The notes under the pieces are model-generated. The model did no database searches. It was given only the letters and a program-made list of their open reading frames with translations, and was not told the DNA's origin. 64,000 bases of DNA, taken from assembly GCF_000829035.1 (NCBI RefSeq), contig NZ_AP012541.1, positions 1,488,001-1,552,000 of the forward strand. Direction: 5' to 3'. The stretch comes from Lacticaseibacillus paracasei subsp. paracasei. GTDB lineage: Bacteria > Bacillota > Bacilli > Lactobacillales > Lactobacillaceae. The translations under genes were made by a program, and so were the position numbers. How positions within the stretch are numbered: the stretch's first letter is position 1; every line of letters starts with the position of its first letter. Of the stretch, positions 10,001 through 18,036 are shown in pieces.

Positions 10001-10714
10001 TAACGCTGACGCCTGAGTCAAACTGGTGGCTATTTGCAGCAATTGGCCTTTAACTCGCGGCCAGATTTGTTGGCTAAAGGTCGCTTCCCATTTTTCCGGT
10101 GCATACGGCGTTGCCAATCCTTCCAAATAGGCCTTGGGATCAGTTGTCGCACCGGCTTGGCGGATCAACTCAAACATCAAGTCTTGCAAACCGCTATCAT
10201 CTCGATCCCCGCTAAAATTAGCCGTGAGTTGTTCAAACGCAGGTGCTTCGTCACTGGCATATAATTGTTCACGCAAATCGTCCCAAACGCGCTCTTGCAG
10301 CATGTAGCGTTCAGTTTCATCCGTAAGCAACCGAAAACCGGGATCAAGATCAATGACATAGTAGTAAGTTTGGACAATTTGCAAACTAAAGGCATCCAGC
10401 GTACTGATTTTAGCCGCATTAACCATGGCAATTTGATTGGCAAGATGACGCCGATCCTCACCACTAAGCTCATGTCGTCGCTCGGTGAGTGCCTTCTTCA
10501 AAGCCGTCTGAATCTTGGTTCGCATTTCGGCTGTTGCCGCACGAGTAAATGTCACGATCAACATCCGGGTAATGTCGGCATGCTGTTTGAGAATCTTTTG
10601 AATAATTCGCTCAACCAACACGGTGGTTTTCCCGCTACCAGCAGAGGCGGAAACCAGCACGTCATGCCCGTCGTGGGTAATCGCTGCTTGTTGAGAGGTT
10701 GTAAATTGGGTCAT
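7010..10714 (-). CDS. addA: ATP-dependent helicase/nuclease subunit A (AddA/RexA)
   Basis: Helicase-nuclease subunit of the AddAB (RexAB) complex that resects double-strand breaks for RecA-dependent repair. The 1234-residue protein is a UvrD/Rep-type superfamily 1A helicase. It shows SASAGSGKTT (Walker A, about 22-30), VDEYQDISPLQ (Walker B, about 400), GDVKQSIYGFR, TIHKSKGLEFPVV (about 800), LYVALTRAQQRL, and a C-terminal RecB-type nuclease motif IIDGY...LFDYKTD (about 1165-1180). Its ATG overlaps the addB stop codon (ATGA), so the pair is probably translationally coupled. An AGGAGG lies 9 bases before the start. Confidence 0.96.
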   Translation of the reverse strand: MTQFTTSQQAAITHDGHDVLVSASAGSGKTTVLVERIIQKILKQHADITRMLIVTFTRAATAEMRTKIQTALKKALTERRHELSGEDRRHLANQIAMVNAAKISTLDAFSLQIVQTYYYVIDLDPGFRLLTDETERYMLQERVWDDLREQLYASDEAPAFEQLTANFSGDRDDSGLQDLMFELIRQAGATTDPKAYLEGLATPYAPEKWEATFSQQIWPRVKGQLLQIATSLTQASALANQLPNPIWYQQIQADLAPLQTLLETNAPTYDTVRSVLISHEFAAWSRISKGLDDADKDTKNAAKDLRDAAKKTWQNKLAPTFALAAEQIGDLLREAQPLVATLANVALKFEDALTAEKAARHVQDYSDIAHNALRILQQKDPQTGAPIADNYRASFDEVMVDEYQDISPLQEALLAAVSTTTPGDRFMVGDVKQSIYGFRLADPQLFIHKYQTFQDAPTDPAAPERIILAENFRSTKNVLAFTNLIFSQIMDPEVGDLSYDNAAALKYGALDYGDAHPAVKVLLYSKATSDEDSSDASELPGDADDNEPVDIATGQTQLVLAEIQRLINDPDAQLWDRQAQEYRRIHYRDITLLTRQTSQNSLIQTQFAAAGVPLFVADTKNFFKTTELMVMLALLKVIDNQKQDIPLVAVLRSPIVGLSADQLALIRLAAKQVPYYDAVTAFLQAEPKTPLAQRTHDMLTHFFNQLSHFRDLARENDLVTLLWAIYQDTGFLDYVGGTPGGSQRQANLQALIDRARTYEAGGFKGLFAFIHFITLMQKQDQDLAMPAQVDPDNDAVKLMTIHKSKGLEFPVVFLMQANKHFNMRDQTGTAILTKQGIGIKWLDPETRVEYELPQYQAAKAARQNQTLAEEMRLLYVALTRAQQRLYVVGATMSGNQLTSADKTVEKWAAAAEGEARVLAPQVRSGATSYLDWIGPALIRHPQARGLAETTIKPALVGDETEFTIEIDVNPQVTPTATPEKVSDDSGTMVDLSAWFKKAYPFQAATTTTGFQSVSEIKRAFDDPDTIDLVNADRFLGPKPPMRDLTAPAFLTETPSGISPAAIGTATHLLLQLVDLAKPITMASLRALRDQLTTTQVIAVDVAKHIDLTALIRFFETDLGRLLLAKPQQVHREVPFSMLLPADQVFEALADDPGEDVLIHGIIDGYVSDEQGVTLFDYKTDHNPNTAVLVDRYRGQLNLYAQALQDLQPKPVLHRYLVFLRTGTVVDLVASGAGK

Positions 10715-13700
10715 GCTTGCGAATCCTCCTGACGATGATGCGGAATTTGTGTGGGATCAGTTGTGACGCGGCCAAGCACCTCTTTGCGTTTCAACTTTGG
10801 CACATGATTGTAATGATCAAACCCGGTTGCCGGATCGAACAGCATAATACTTTGATAATCGCTGTTGCTGATAACGGTGGATTCCTGTCCATATTGAAAC
10901 GGCGCCAAAGCGATATCCCCGGCTAAAATCCGACTGGCAGCATCAATAATCAATGCCTGATTGTGCAAAAGATAGGCACTTAGATCTTCTGGTGTCAGAA
11001 TGTTTGACTGATTATAATTGAAGGCACCGTCTTTTTTAAAACCAAGTGGCACCATCATGCTGCGTCCACCGGTTTCTGCTGAAATGGTTTTGTCTACCGC
11101 CGCCAAGTCTGCCCCATCTTTAGCTACCAAGAAACCTAGATATTTAAAAGCTTTTAGTCGATCAATATCGAGGTCAAGATCGGTACTGAATTTGAACTTA
11201 GGATCTTGTAAGTGAAAATACAGTGCTCCGGCTGGCACAAATGGCGGATCAGCTGGGACATTTGCCATTGCTTCAACATACGTCAACATCTGTAAGGCAA
11301 TGCCATAGTACGCGTCACTGTCATCGAACCGATGTTGCGTGCTCTTGTAATCAACAACCATAAATCGCTGCGCATCTGATTCTCGATAGACATCTAGTCG
11401 GTCAATTTTGCCGCGTACATTAACGCGACCACCATGCGGCAGCGGCCAAGACAAGCCAGGTAAGCCCCTGGTATCCCCAATTCGGCCAAACTGCAACTCA
11501 GTGCGCATCGGACGGAACCCGGTCCGGCGTTGCTGCTGGCGCATGTTCGTCAGCACTTGAATCAATAACCGACTTAAGCGACTCGTCAAATAAGCCATCC
11601 GATGGGTACTGCCAAGAATTTCATAACCCGGGCGCTTCGTGATAGCCGCGACTAATGGCGGGACCGCCGCCGCTACATCTGCCGCGGTGACATCGGCCAA
11701 TGTCTGGCCGGCGTCGCGCAACTGAGTCAGATATTGATCCAGCACCGCATGGAAAAGACTACCAGTATCGGCTGGCGATAACTCAAATTCAGGTCGCGGC
11801 TGTAAAAGCAAACCATACTTCAAAAAGTATTCAAACTGATTACGATAATACGTCTCTAATCGCGATACCGAGACATTCATGTCCCGACCGTACAATTGGA
11901 CTGCTAATGTCGGATCAAGACGTCCAGGGTCATTTTGATAGGTCAAACTGCCTGCTAGCTTCTGAGCTAACGGTGCCAGTGTGGTTTGTTTGAGACTGGC
12001 CAAAACGCCTTGCCAACTTCGACTCAAAGGCAATTTCTGATGCTGAGCTTCACCAGCCGCGCGAACAAAATCACTGAGCATGGCCCGCTGACTACCCAGA
12101 ACTGCTTTTAGAGATGTCCCCAACCCAGCCGGTGCCCAAGTAGCAGGCGTTAATTGCAGTGCTTGGGCTAGTTGTCTAAAGTACGGCGAGGCTTGATTTT
12201 CACTGCTTTCCTGCGTGTTTTGCATGGGGTAACTAAGTGTCAGTTTTTCAGAAGCTGCCATAAATCCAAGATAATTGATAAAAGGATCGCCTAAGGTTGT
12301 GGTCGGACCTTGTTCAGGTAAAAAACGGTCATCTGGAAGCTGAGCCGCCAACAGTTGCCGCTCTTCGCTATTTAAGACACCACTATCGTTAGGCACATCA
12401 GGCATCGCGGTGTTTGTTGCGCCAATCACGTAAACGTGTTTTGCCTTGGCCAAACGAACCAAACCCGTTTCGGAAATAACCACCGAGTCCAGCGTCGACG
12501 GAATCTGCGTGTAGGTGGCACTAGCAAAGCCGGCCGCCAACAGTTCTCGAAACTGATCACGATTGAAGTCAGCTTCTCCTAAAATGGTCGCATAGTCATT
12601 TAACAATTGGGTGAAGGTATCCCAAGCCTGCTCGTTGGCTTGACTGCGACTTAAATCACCGTCAGCGTTAGCGGTTTGTCGCCACACATTCAGCTGATCA
12701 ATCACACCAGTCGTTTGCAGCCATTGATATAAGCTGGCCGCGGCTTCGCGACCAGTTTTGGCAGTCTGCCATTGACGCAGCAATTGCGGAACCGTGTCCG
12801 CAACCAAAGTCTTGATTGCATTAATCTGGGCAGTTTTATCTGCCTCGGGATCAAGTTGCGAATCGTCAGCGTTAGGATTGCGCTGAAAATAGCGCCATGG
12901 GTCGGTCTGTGTCCACCGTTTTTTGCCGGTAATGCCAGTGCGAACAAGATGGTTATCTGTTGTGTCTAAAGCATCACGAAAAGCCGCGATATCCATATTC
13001 TCAGGTAGTAACAACTCGGTATGCAAAAGGCGCATGACATCCTGATATTGATAATCGTGGTCTTGTATGGCAAAAAGACTTTCAATGAGTACGACTAGCG
13101 GATGATCCTTCATTGGCCGTTCGAGATCAGTAAATTGAGGGATGTTGAATTCTTCAAAGATGGCCGGAATCACCGCTGCGTATGGATCCAAGCGACGGGC
13201 TAAAATCAGAAAATCGCGGTAACGTGCACCTTGCCGGACGGCTTGATAGATTTGACGGGCAACCGTCCGTAATTCATGATATGGATCAGTCGCCACTGCC
13301 AACTCAACTTCTTTGTTCTGTGCTGTCTGTGCAGGCGCCTGTGGTTGTAAATTGGTACTCGTTTGCCACCAATCAGCAAGGTGCTTCATGCCTTCGCTTA
13401 GCGGACGCGGTTTAGCAAAACGATCTAGCCGGATCGGTACTTTCATCGTTTTGGCTTTTTGATAAAGGCGGTGATACAACCGGCCTGCAGGTAAGAATAA
13501 ATTAGGTGCCACTGGCGGCGCAGCCGGATATGGCTTGTCCAGCACTAAACTAACGGTCACCTCAGCAGCCGTTTCAATCATTGTTTCGACCAATCCAGTC
13601 TCTGAAGCTGAAAAGACGTTGAAGTCATTGAGATAAATGAATGTGTGGCTCAGGTCCTGATTGCGCATCACCTGTTGCAACCCACTTAGTAGGCTGGCAT

Positions 13701-14250
13701 TAGTGGCATAAGGGCCGATTTCCGCTTCATAATGATCCAGAATGATCCCCAGATCTCGCAATTTAGCACGGTGCCGATCGCCTGGTGTTAAAGCGGCTAC
13801 TGTCGTATTCAGATCTTCTGCTGTGATACGACCGGTCACTAATTCGCTTAATTGATCCGCCAGTTGTGTCACAAACCCAGTGTTATGCGCTTCGCCAGCA
13901 TAAATCGTTAATTCTTCCTTGCTTTCACCGAGTATCTTTGCGACCAACATCGTGTTACTGGCCCGATCAAGTCGTGGCTGTTGATAAAGCGCAGTGTTTT
14001 TAAGGAAATACCAGGCAAGTCTGGAGAAAGACAGCACCTGCACTCGATTTTGCGCATATACACCATTGACGGATGCTGCTTGTGCCCGCAACCGTTTCAA
14101 CAAGTCGACTTCGGCTTCAAATTTGATATGATTAGGGACTAAATAAAAAATTTGGTTTTGTGAATCGGCTTGCAGATTAGCTTGGACCATTGTCGCCATC
14201 GTGCCAGCGTGGTCCGTTGTTGCGTCTCCTAAAATGAATTGCAGCCCCAT
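10711..14250 (-). CDS. rexB: ATP-dependent nuclease subunit B (RexB/AddB type)
   Basis: Partner of AddA in the double-strand-break resection complex, 1179 residues. The C-terminal nuclease domain shows GKIDRLDVYR followed by FMVVDYKST (about 950-968). The N-terminus (FILGDATTDHAGTM) has no intact P-loop where B. subtilis AddB has one, and I see none of the four cysteines that hold the Fe-S cluster in Bacillus AddB. Both absences are known for the RexB subtype of lactobacilli and streptococci. The gene starts next to two tandem palindromic repeats and is divergent from mvk. Confidence 0.93.
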   Translation of the reverse strand: MGLQFILGDATTDHAGTMATMVQANLQADSQNQIFYLVPNHIKFEAEVDLLKRLRAQAASVNGVYAQNRVQVLSFSRLAWYFLKNTALYQQPRLDRASNTMLVAKILGESKEELTIYAGEAHNTGFVTQLADQLSELVTGRITAEDLNTTVAALTPGDRHRAKLRDLGIILDHYEAEIGPYATNASLLSGLQQVMRNQDLSHTFIYLNDFNVFSASETGLVETMIETAAEVTVSLVLDKPYPAAPPVAPNLFLPAGRLYHRLYQKAKTMKVPIRLDRFAKPRPLSEGMKHLADWWQTSTNLQPQAPAQTAQNKEVELAVATDPYHELRTVARQIYQAVRQGARYRDFLILARRLDPYAAVIPAIFEEFNIPQFTDLERPMKDHPLVVLIESLFAIQDHDYQYQDVMRLLHTELLLPENMDIAAFRDALDTTDNHLVRTGITGKKRWTQTDPWRYFQRNPNADDSQLDPEADKTAQINAIKTLVADTVPQLLRQWQTAKTGREAAASLYQWLQTTGVIDQLNVWRQTANADGDLSRSQANEQAWDTFTQLLNDYATILGEADFNRDQFRELLAAGFASATYTQIPSTLDSVVISETGLVRLAKAKHVYVIGATNTAMPDVPNDSGVLNSEERQLLAAQLPDDRFLPEQGPTTTLGDPFINYLGFMAASEKLTLSYPMQNTQESSENQASPYFRQLAQALQLTPATWAPAGLGTSLKAVLGSQRAMLSDFVRAAGEAQHQKLPLSRSWQGVLASLKQTTLAPLAQKLAGSLTYQNDPGRLDPTLAVQLYGRDMNVSVSRLETYYRNQFEYFLKYGLLLQPRPEFELSPADTGSLFHAVLDQYLTQLRDAGQTLADVTAADVAAAVPPLVAAITKRPGYEILGSTHRMAYLTSRLSRLLIQVLTNMRQQQRRTGFRPMRTELQFGRIGDTRGLPGLSWPLPHGGRVNVRGKIDRLDVYRESDAQRFMVVDYKSTQHRFDDSDAYYGIALQMLTYVEAMANVPADPPFVPAGALYFHLQDPKFKFSTDLDLDIDRLKAFKYLGFLVAKDGADLAAVDKTISAETGGRSMMVPLGFKKDGAFNYNQSNILTPEDLSAYLLHNQALIIDAASRILAGDIALAPFQYGQESTVISNSDYQSIMLFDPATGFDHYNHVPKLKRKEVLGRVTTDPTQIPHHRQEDSQA

Positions 14251-14269
14251 GCGCTACCTACCTCCTTAA

Positions 14270-14388
14270 ACGCGCTCCCCAGCGCAGCAACCTGCATGTA
14301 AGCACCTTGGCAGCAATGGCCAAAACCCGGCCATCACGGCCAAGGTCACTTACACTCGGGTTTCTCACCGGGCCAGCTCACGCTCTGT
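14270..14388 (+). repeat. Palindromic intergenic repeat, copy D
   Basis: Same family as copies A-C. It has CAGCAACCTGCATGTAAGCACC and CACTTACACTCGGGTTTCT blocks with inner arms CCTTGG...CAATGGCC / GGCCATC...CCAAGG, slightly imperfect. It lies between the start of rexB and the start of mvk. Confidence 0.85.
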
Positions 14389-14393
14389 CTAAA

Positions 14394-14513
14394 CGCGTTC
14401 GCTGCCGCAGAAACCTGCACATAAGGACCTCAAGCCTGAATGGCCAAAACCCAGCCATTTAGGCTTGAGGCCGCTTATGCTCCGGTTTCTAAGCGCGGCT
14501 GCTCACGCTCTGT
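14394..14513 (+). repeat. Palindromic intergenic repeat, copy E
   Basis: Tandem, same orientation as copy D and offset by 124 bp. Inner arms CTCAAGCCTGAATGG / CCATTTAGGCTTGAG (one G-T type pair) and outer arms GCTGCCGC / GCGGCTGC pair. Copies D and E occupy most of the divergent rexB-mvk spacer, close to where promoters must lie. Confidence 0.9.
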
Positions 14514-14600
14514 TACATTATGCTTTAGTCTAGCATATCTAAGTAGTGCCTGACGGGCGTTTGCGCTATCATTAATAAAGAATATTGACGAGGTGTTTAT

Positions 14601-15536
14601 ATGGAAATCGGGACGGGAAAAAGTTATGCAAAAATTATTCTGCTTGGCGAACACGCGGTCGTGTATGGGGAACCGGCCATTGCACTGCCAGTGAAGAGTG
14701 TCGGCTTGTCAGCTCGCGTCACGCCTCAGCCGGATGGCAGACAAACTGTGACGTCTTCTTTTTTCACAGGAAATTTAAATGCTGGTCAATTGACCAATTT
14801 TGCCGGTATTGCCATGCTTATTCGACGTTTATTGATCTTCTTTAACGCCAAGAATCAAGGATTTCATTTAACCATCACGAGTGCTTTGCCTTCCGAGCGC
14901 GGTATGGGCTCATCTGCCGCAACCGCTGTGGCAGTTGTTCGCGCTTTTTACGATGCATTTCAAACATCGCTATCACACGACACATTACTGAACTGGGCCG
15001 CTGTCTCTGAAAAAGCTTTGCATGGCAATCCAAGCGGTCTTGATGCTGCCACGGCTAGCGCTGAGCGGCCGCAATGGTTCGTCCGTGGTAAGGCGCCGCG
15101 CTCGATCATGATGCCACGAAACGGTGTGTTGCTAATTGCCGATACTGGCGTTGCCGGACAAACTAAAATTGCAGTTGGAGCAGTGGCAGATCGTTTAAAG
15201 CAGAATCCCAAAATGTACCGGCCGCTCATCAAGGATATCGGTGACACCGTTCGCCAGGCAGCATTGGCGTTGGCGCAAGATGATATTATTACCTTAGGCC
15301 AACTGTTCAATCGCGATCAGGCCGATCTGTCTGCACTTGGCGTTAGCAGTCCTGACCTTGACCGTCTCATTAACGTGGCGATTGATAACGGTGCTTATGG
15401 CGCTAAATTAACAGGCTCAGGGATGGGTGGTTGCATGATTGCTTTAGCAGCCAGTGATCAAGCGGTAGCGATTACCACGGCGCTTAAAGCTGCTAATGCG
15501 GCTAAAGTGTGGGAATACCATTTTGAATCGAAATGA
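14601..15536 (+). CDS. mvk: Mevalonate kinase
   Basis: GHMP-family kinase phosphorylating mevalonate, the first of the ATP-using steps toward isopentenyl diphosphate. The 311-residue protein shows LLGEHAVVYGEPAIALP (motif 1, about 13-29), SALPSERGMGSSAA (motif 2, phosphate-binding, about 95-109), a catalytic-region NPSGLD (about 143) and KLTGSGMGGC (motif 3, about 275). GACGAGG upstream supports the ATG at 14601. It is the first gene of the mvk-mvaD-fni operon on the plus strand. Confidence 0.95.
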   Translation: MEIGTGKSYAKIILLGEHAVVYGEPAIALPVKSVGLSARVTPQPDGRQTVTSSFFTGNLNAGQLTNFAGIAMLIRRLLIFFNAKNQGFHLTITSALPSERGMGSSAATAVAVVRAFYDAFQTSLSHDTLLNWAAVSEKALHGNPSGLDAATASAERPQWFVRGKAPRSIMMPRNGVLLIADTGVAGQTKIAVGAVADRLKQNPKMYRPLIKDIGDTVRQAALALAQDDIITLGQLFNRDQADLSALGVSSPDLDRLINVAIDNGAYGAKLTGSGMGGCMIALAASDQAVAITTALKAANAAKVWEYHFESK

Positions 15537-15543
15537 GGCTATT

Positions 15544-16548
15544 ATGACGACTTATGCACGCGCGCACACAAATATTGCGCTGATTAAATATTGGGGAAAA
15601 GCCAATCGCAAGTTGATGCTGCCAGCCACAAGCAGCATTTCTTTAACTTTAAATGACTTTTATACTGACACAGCAGTGACATTTGATCCTAGTCTAAATG
15701 ATGATCGCTTCATGCTTAACGGTGAAGAACAAAACCCGGTTGCGGTCAGCCGCTTTTTGGATCGGGTTCGGCACTTAGGAAAAATTAGCACGTACGCCCA
15801 AGTCACTTCCTTGAATCACGTGCCGACTGCTGCCGGGCTGGCAAGTTCAGCCTCTGCTTTTGCTGCCTTGGCCACTGCTGCCAGCCGCGCGGCAGGTCTA
15901 AACCTTTCTCCGACTGAACTATCAAGATTAGCGCGCCGCGGATCAGGTTCAGCAACGCGCTCTATCTTTGGTGGTGCCGTTATCTGGCATCGCGGCCATG
16001 ACGACGCCTCTTCATTCGCTGAACCACTCGCGATTCAACCTAGTTTGCCATTACGAATGCTTGTGGTCACGGTATCTGCTGAAAAAAAGGCGGTCAGTTC
16101 ACGAAAAGGCATGGCCAACACAGTGGCCACAAGTCCCTACTATGATGCCTGGGTGGCCTCAAATGAAAGTTTAATTGAACCAATGATTACCGCGTTGGCT
16201 GAAGACGACTTAGCGCTGATCGGCAAATTGACAGAATTGTCCAGTATGCGCATGCATGCGGCGATTATGGCCGAGGAACCGCCATTCACCTACTTTCTGC
16301 CGGAAACATTACGGGCGTGGCAATTAGTGCAAGAACAACGGGCTTTGGGTATTCCCGCGTTTGCCACGATGGATGCAGGACCAAATGTCAAAATTCTGAC
16401 TACTGAACCTTACGTGGACATTTTATTAACCGCCTTGCGCCCTGTGTTCGGTGATCGGATTTTGAGCACACGCCTTGGTCCGGATGCCAGCATCATCACA
16501 AAGGAGCAATTTGATGACACAAAGTCAGCAATCGCATCGCAAGGATGA
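15544..16548 (+). CDS. mvaD: Diphosphomevalonate decarboxylase
   Basis: ATP-dependent decarboxylation of mevalonate diphosphate to isopentenyl diphosphate. The 334-residue GHMP protein has ARAHTNIALIKYWGK at its N-terminus (the typical MvaD start, which fixes the ATG at 15544 rather than an upstream in-frame codon), HVPTAAGLASSASAFAALA (about 97-115), GSGSATRSIFGG (about 138) and MDAGPNVKIL (about 282, with the conserved Asp). It begins 7 bp after mvk and its 3' end overlaps fni by 35 bp. Confidence 0.95.
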   Translation: MTTYARAHTNIALIKYWGKANRKLMLPATSSISLTLNDFYTDTAVTFDPSLNDDRFMLNGEEQNPVAVSRFLDRVRHLGKISTYAQVTSLNHVPTAAGLASSASAFAALATAASRAAGLNLSPTELSRLARRGSGSATRSIFGGAVIWHRGHDDASSFAEPLAIQPSLPLRMLVVTVSAEKKAVSSRKGMANTVATSPYYDAWVASNESLIEPMITALAEDDLALIGKLTELSSMRMHAAIMAEEPPFTYFLPETLRAWQLVQEQRALGIPAFATMDAGPNVKILTTEPYVDILLTALRPVFGDRILSTRLGPDASIITKEQFDDTKSAIASQG

Positions 16549-17548
16549 ACATGTTTTTCTAGCTGAAAAATACTTTCAATCTGTTGCTCATGCGGGTTTC
16601 GATCAGGTTCGTCTTTTGCATCGAGCTTTGCCGGAAACAACCATGGCTGCGGTGGATCTAAAACCTGATCTCCCGTTTAATTGGCAATGGCCGATTTATA
16701 TCAATGCCATGACCGGCGGCTCGCCACAAACCGGCAAGTTAAACGCCCAGCTAGGCCAGCTCGCCCAAGCTTTGGGGGTGGCGATTGCCAGCGGATCGCA
16801 ATCGGTGGCATTGCGTGATCCGCAACTAGTCCCGACTTTTGCAACGCTGCGTGATCATGATCCAAACGGGTTTATTTTAGCTAATGTTGGCGCCGGTCAT
16901 CATGCGACTGCTGCCGAGGCGGCGGTGGCAATGTTAAAAGCGAATGCACTGGAAATTCATCTCAATGCTCCTCAGGAAGTGGTCATGCCTGAGGGCGATC
17001 GCGACTTTATGTGGCAGGCTAACATTAAGAGCATCATTGCGACTAGCCAAGTCCCTATCGTCGTAAAAGAGGTCGGTAATGGCTTTATTCGTGAAGATCT
17101 TCAGTCCTTACAACAGCTGGGGGTTCAATTTGTTGACGTTGGCGGTCGCGGCGGAACAAACTTTGCCACGATCGAAAATGCTCGTCGTTCGGGCCACGAT
17201 TTTGCTTATTTACAAGACTGGGGACAGACAACGGTTGAATCATTGCTTGAAGCGCGCGGACTCGGTCTAACCATGCTTGCAACTGGCGGCGTTCGTTCAC
17301 CATTAGATGTTGTGAAGGCATTGCGGCTGGGCGCTCATGCAGTCGGCATGAGTGGTATGGTGCTTCATCACTTAATTCAAACTGGCTATGAAGCGACGCT
17401 GGCCTATTTTCAGAACTTTCTGCACCAATTGCGCCAACTTTACGCGTTATTGGGCGTCACCAATTGGCAGGAGCTGCAAGAAGCCCCAATCGTGCTAAGT
17501 GCTGATTTGGAACATTATCGTCAGGCTCGTGGCTTACCGGGAATTTGA
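16514..17548 (+). CDS. fni: Type 2 isopentenyl-diphosphate delta-isomerase
   Basis: FMN- and NADPH-dependent enzyme interconverting isopentenyl and dimethylallyl diphosphate. The 344-residue TIM-barrel protein shows RKDEHVFLAEKY (N-terminal signature), INAMTGGS, SGSQSVALRD, VVKEVGNG, VDVGGRGGTNF (FMN/phosphate region) and ATGGVRSPLDVVKALRLGAHAVGMSG near the C-terminus. The ATG at 16514 has AAGGAG eight bases upstream. It overlaps mvaD directly; in many lactic acid bacteria a phosphomevalonate kinase gene (mvaK2) lies between these two, and none is present here. Confidence 0.95.
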   Translation: MTQSQQSHRKDEHVFLAEKYFQSVAHAGFDQVRLLHRALPETTMAAVDLKPDLPFNWQWPIYINAMTGGSPQTGKLNAQLGQLAQALGVAIASGSQSVALRDPQLVPTFATLRDHDPNGFILANVGAGHHATAAEAAVAMLKANALEIHLNAPQEVVMPEGDRDFMWQANIKSIIATSQVPIVVKEVGNGFIREDLQSLQQLGVQFVDVGGRGGTNFATIENARRSGHDFAYLQDWGQTTVESLLEARGLGLTMLATGGVRSPLDVVKALRLGAHAVGMSGMVLHHLIQTGYEATLAYFQNFLHQLRQLYALLGVTNWQELQEAPIVLSADLEHYRQARGLPGI

Positions 17549-17636
17549 CCCTAAAACAATCCAAGTCATGATTGACTTCTGGAACTTTTATTCGAAGGGA
17601 ATAATGTTGCAACACAATTCTCAGTCGGCAAATAAA

Positions 17637-17678
17637 AACGAACGATTTTCCTAATATCGGAAAGTCGTTCGTTTTTAC
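17637..17678 (+). terminator. Rho-independent terminator after fni
   Basis: Stem AACGAACGATTTTCC / GGAAAGTCGTTCGTT with a short loop and a T-run at its 3' end. It closes the mevalonate operon. The A-run on the 5' side could also serve the opposite strand. Confidence 0.85.
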
Positions 17679-17716
17679 CTATCCATAGATTAGTTGCTGA
17701 GATTTTAAAGACCGTA

Positions 17717-17899
17717 GTGCCAAGGCGGAGCAATCGTAGGCCAGATGAGGCTCAGCCGTGCAAACAACACAGCGACCGGTTTTCGGAGCTGATGTTGTTA
17801 GGCTACTTCGAGACCGCGGGCTTTGCGGGCTCGAAGCGCCGTCTCCGCTCTAGCTACGCGTCGCCACCCCATCTGGCCGGAGATTGCGAAGTTTGGCAC
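17717..17899. repeat. Complex palindromic element, family 2
   Basis: This is the main content of the gene-free stretch 17549-18036. Outer arms GTGCCAA...GCAATC..GGCCAGATG and CATCTGGCC..GATTGC...TTGGCAC are inverted repeats about 110 bp apart. Inside are two smaller hairpins: AACAACACAGC / GCTGATGTTGTT and CTTCGAG / CTCGAAG. No open frame of interest is present. A block near 37.5 kb shares a core of about 30 bp in inverted orientation. The remaining 17900-18036 shows nothing recognisable. Confidence 0.6.
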
Positions 17900-18036
17900 G
17901 GCAAGGGACTATTAGCCTAGCACCTTCCTACGACTATCCGGAATTTAATGATTCACAAGTCCGATGAGCAAATAATGGCTCAGCCTCGTTCACCGGATGT
18001 GAGTTATGCCCCGAACCGAGTCTTCTTTACTAAATA

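Noticed and set aside
17717..17920. Frame of 67 codons in the palindromic element, and possible structured ncRNA
   Set aside because: No translation signal; the inverted arms explain the pattern better as a repeat than as a gene, and no promoter or terminator points to a dedicated RNA.
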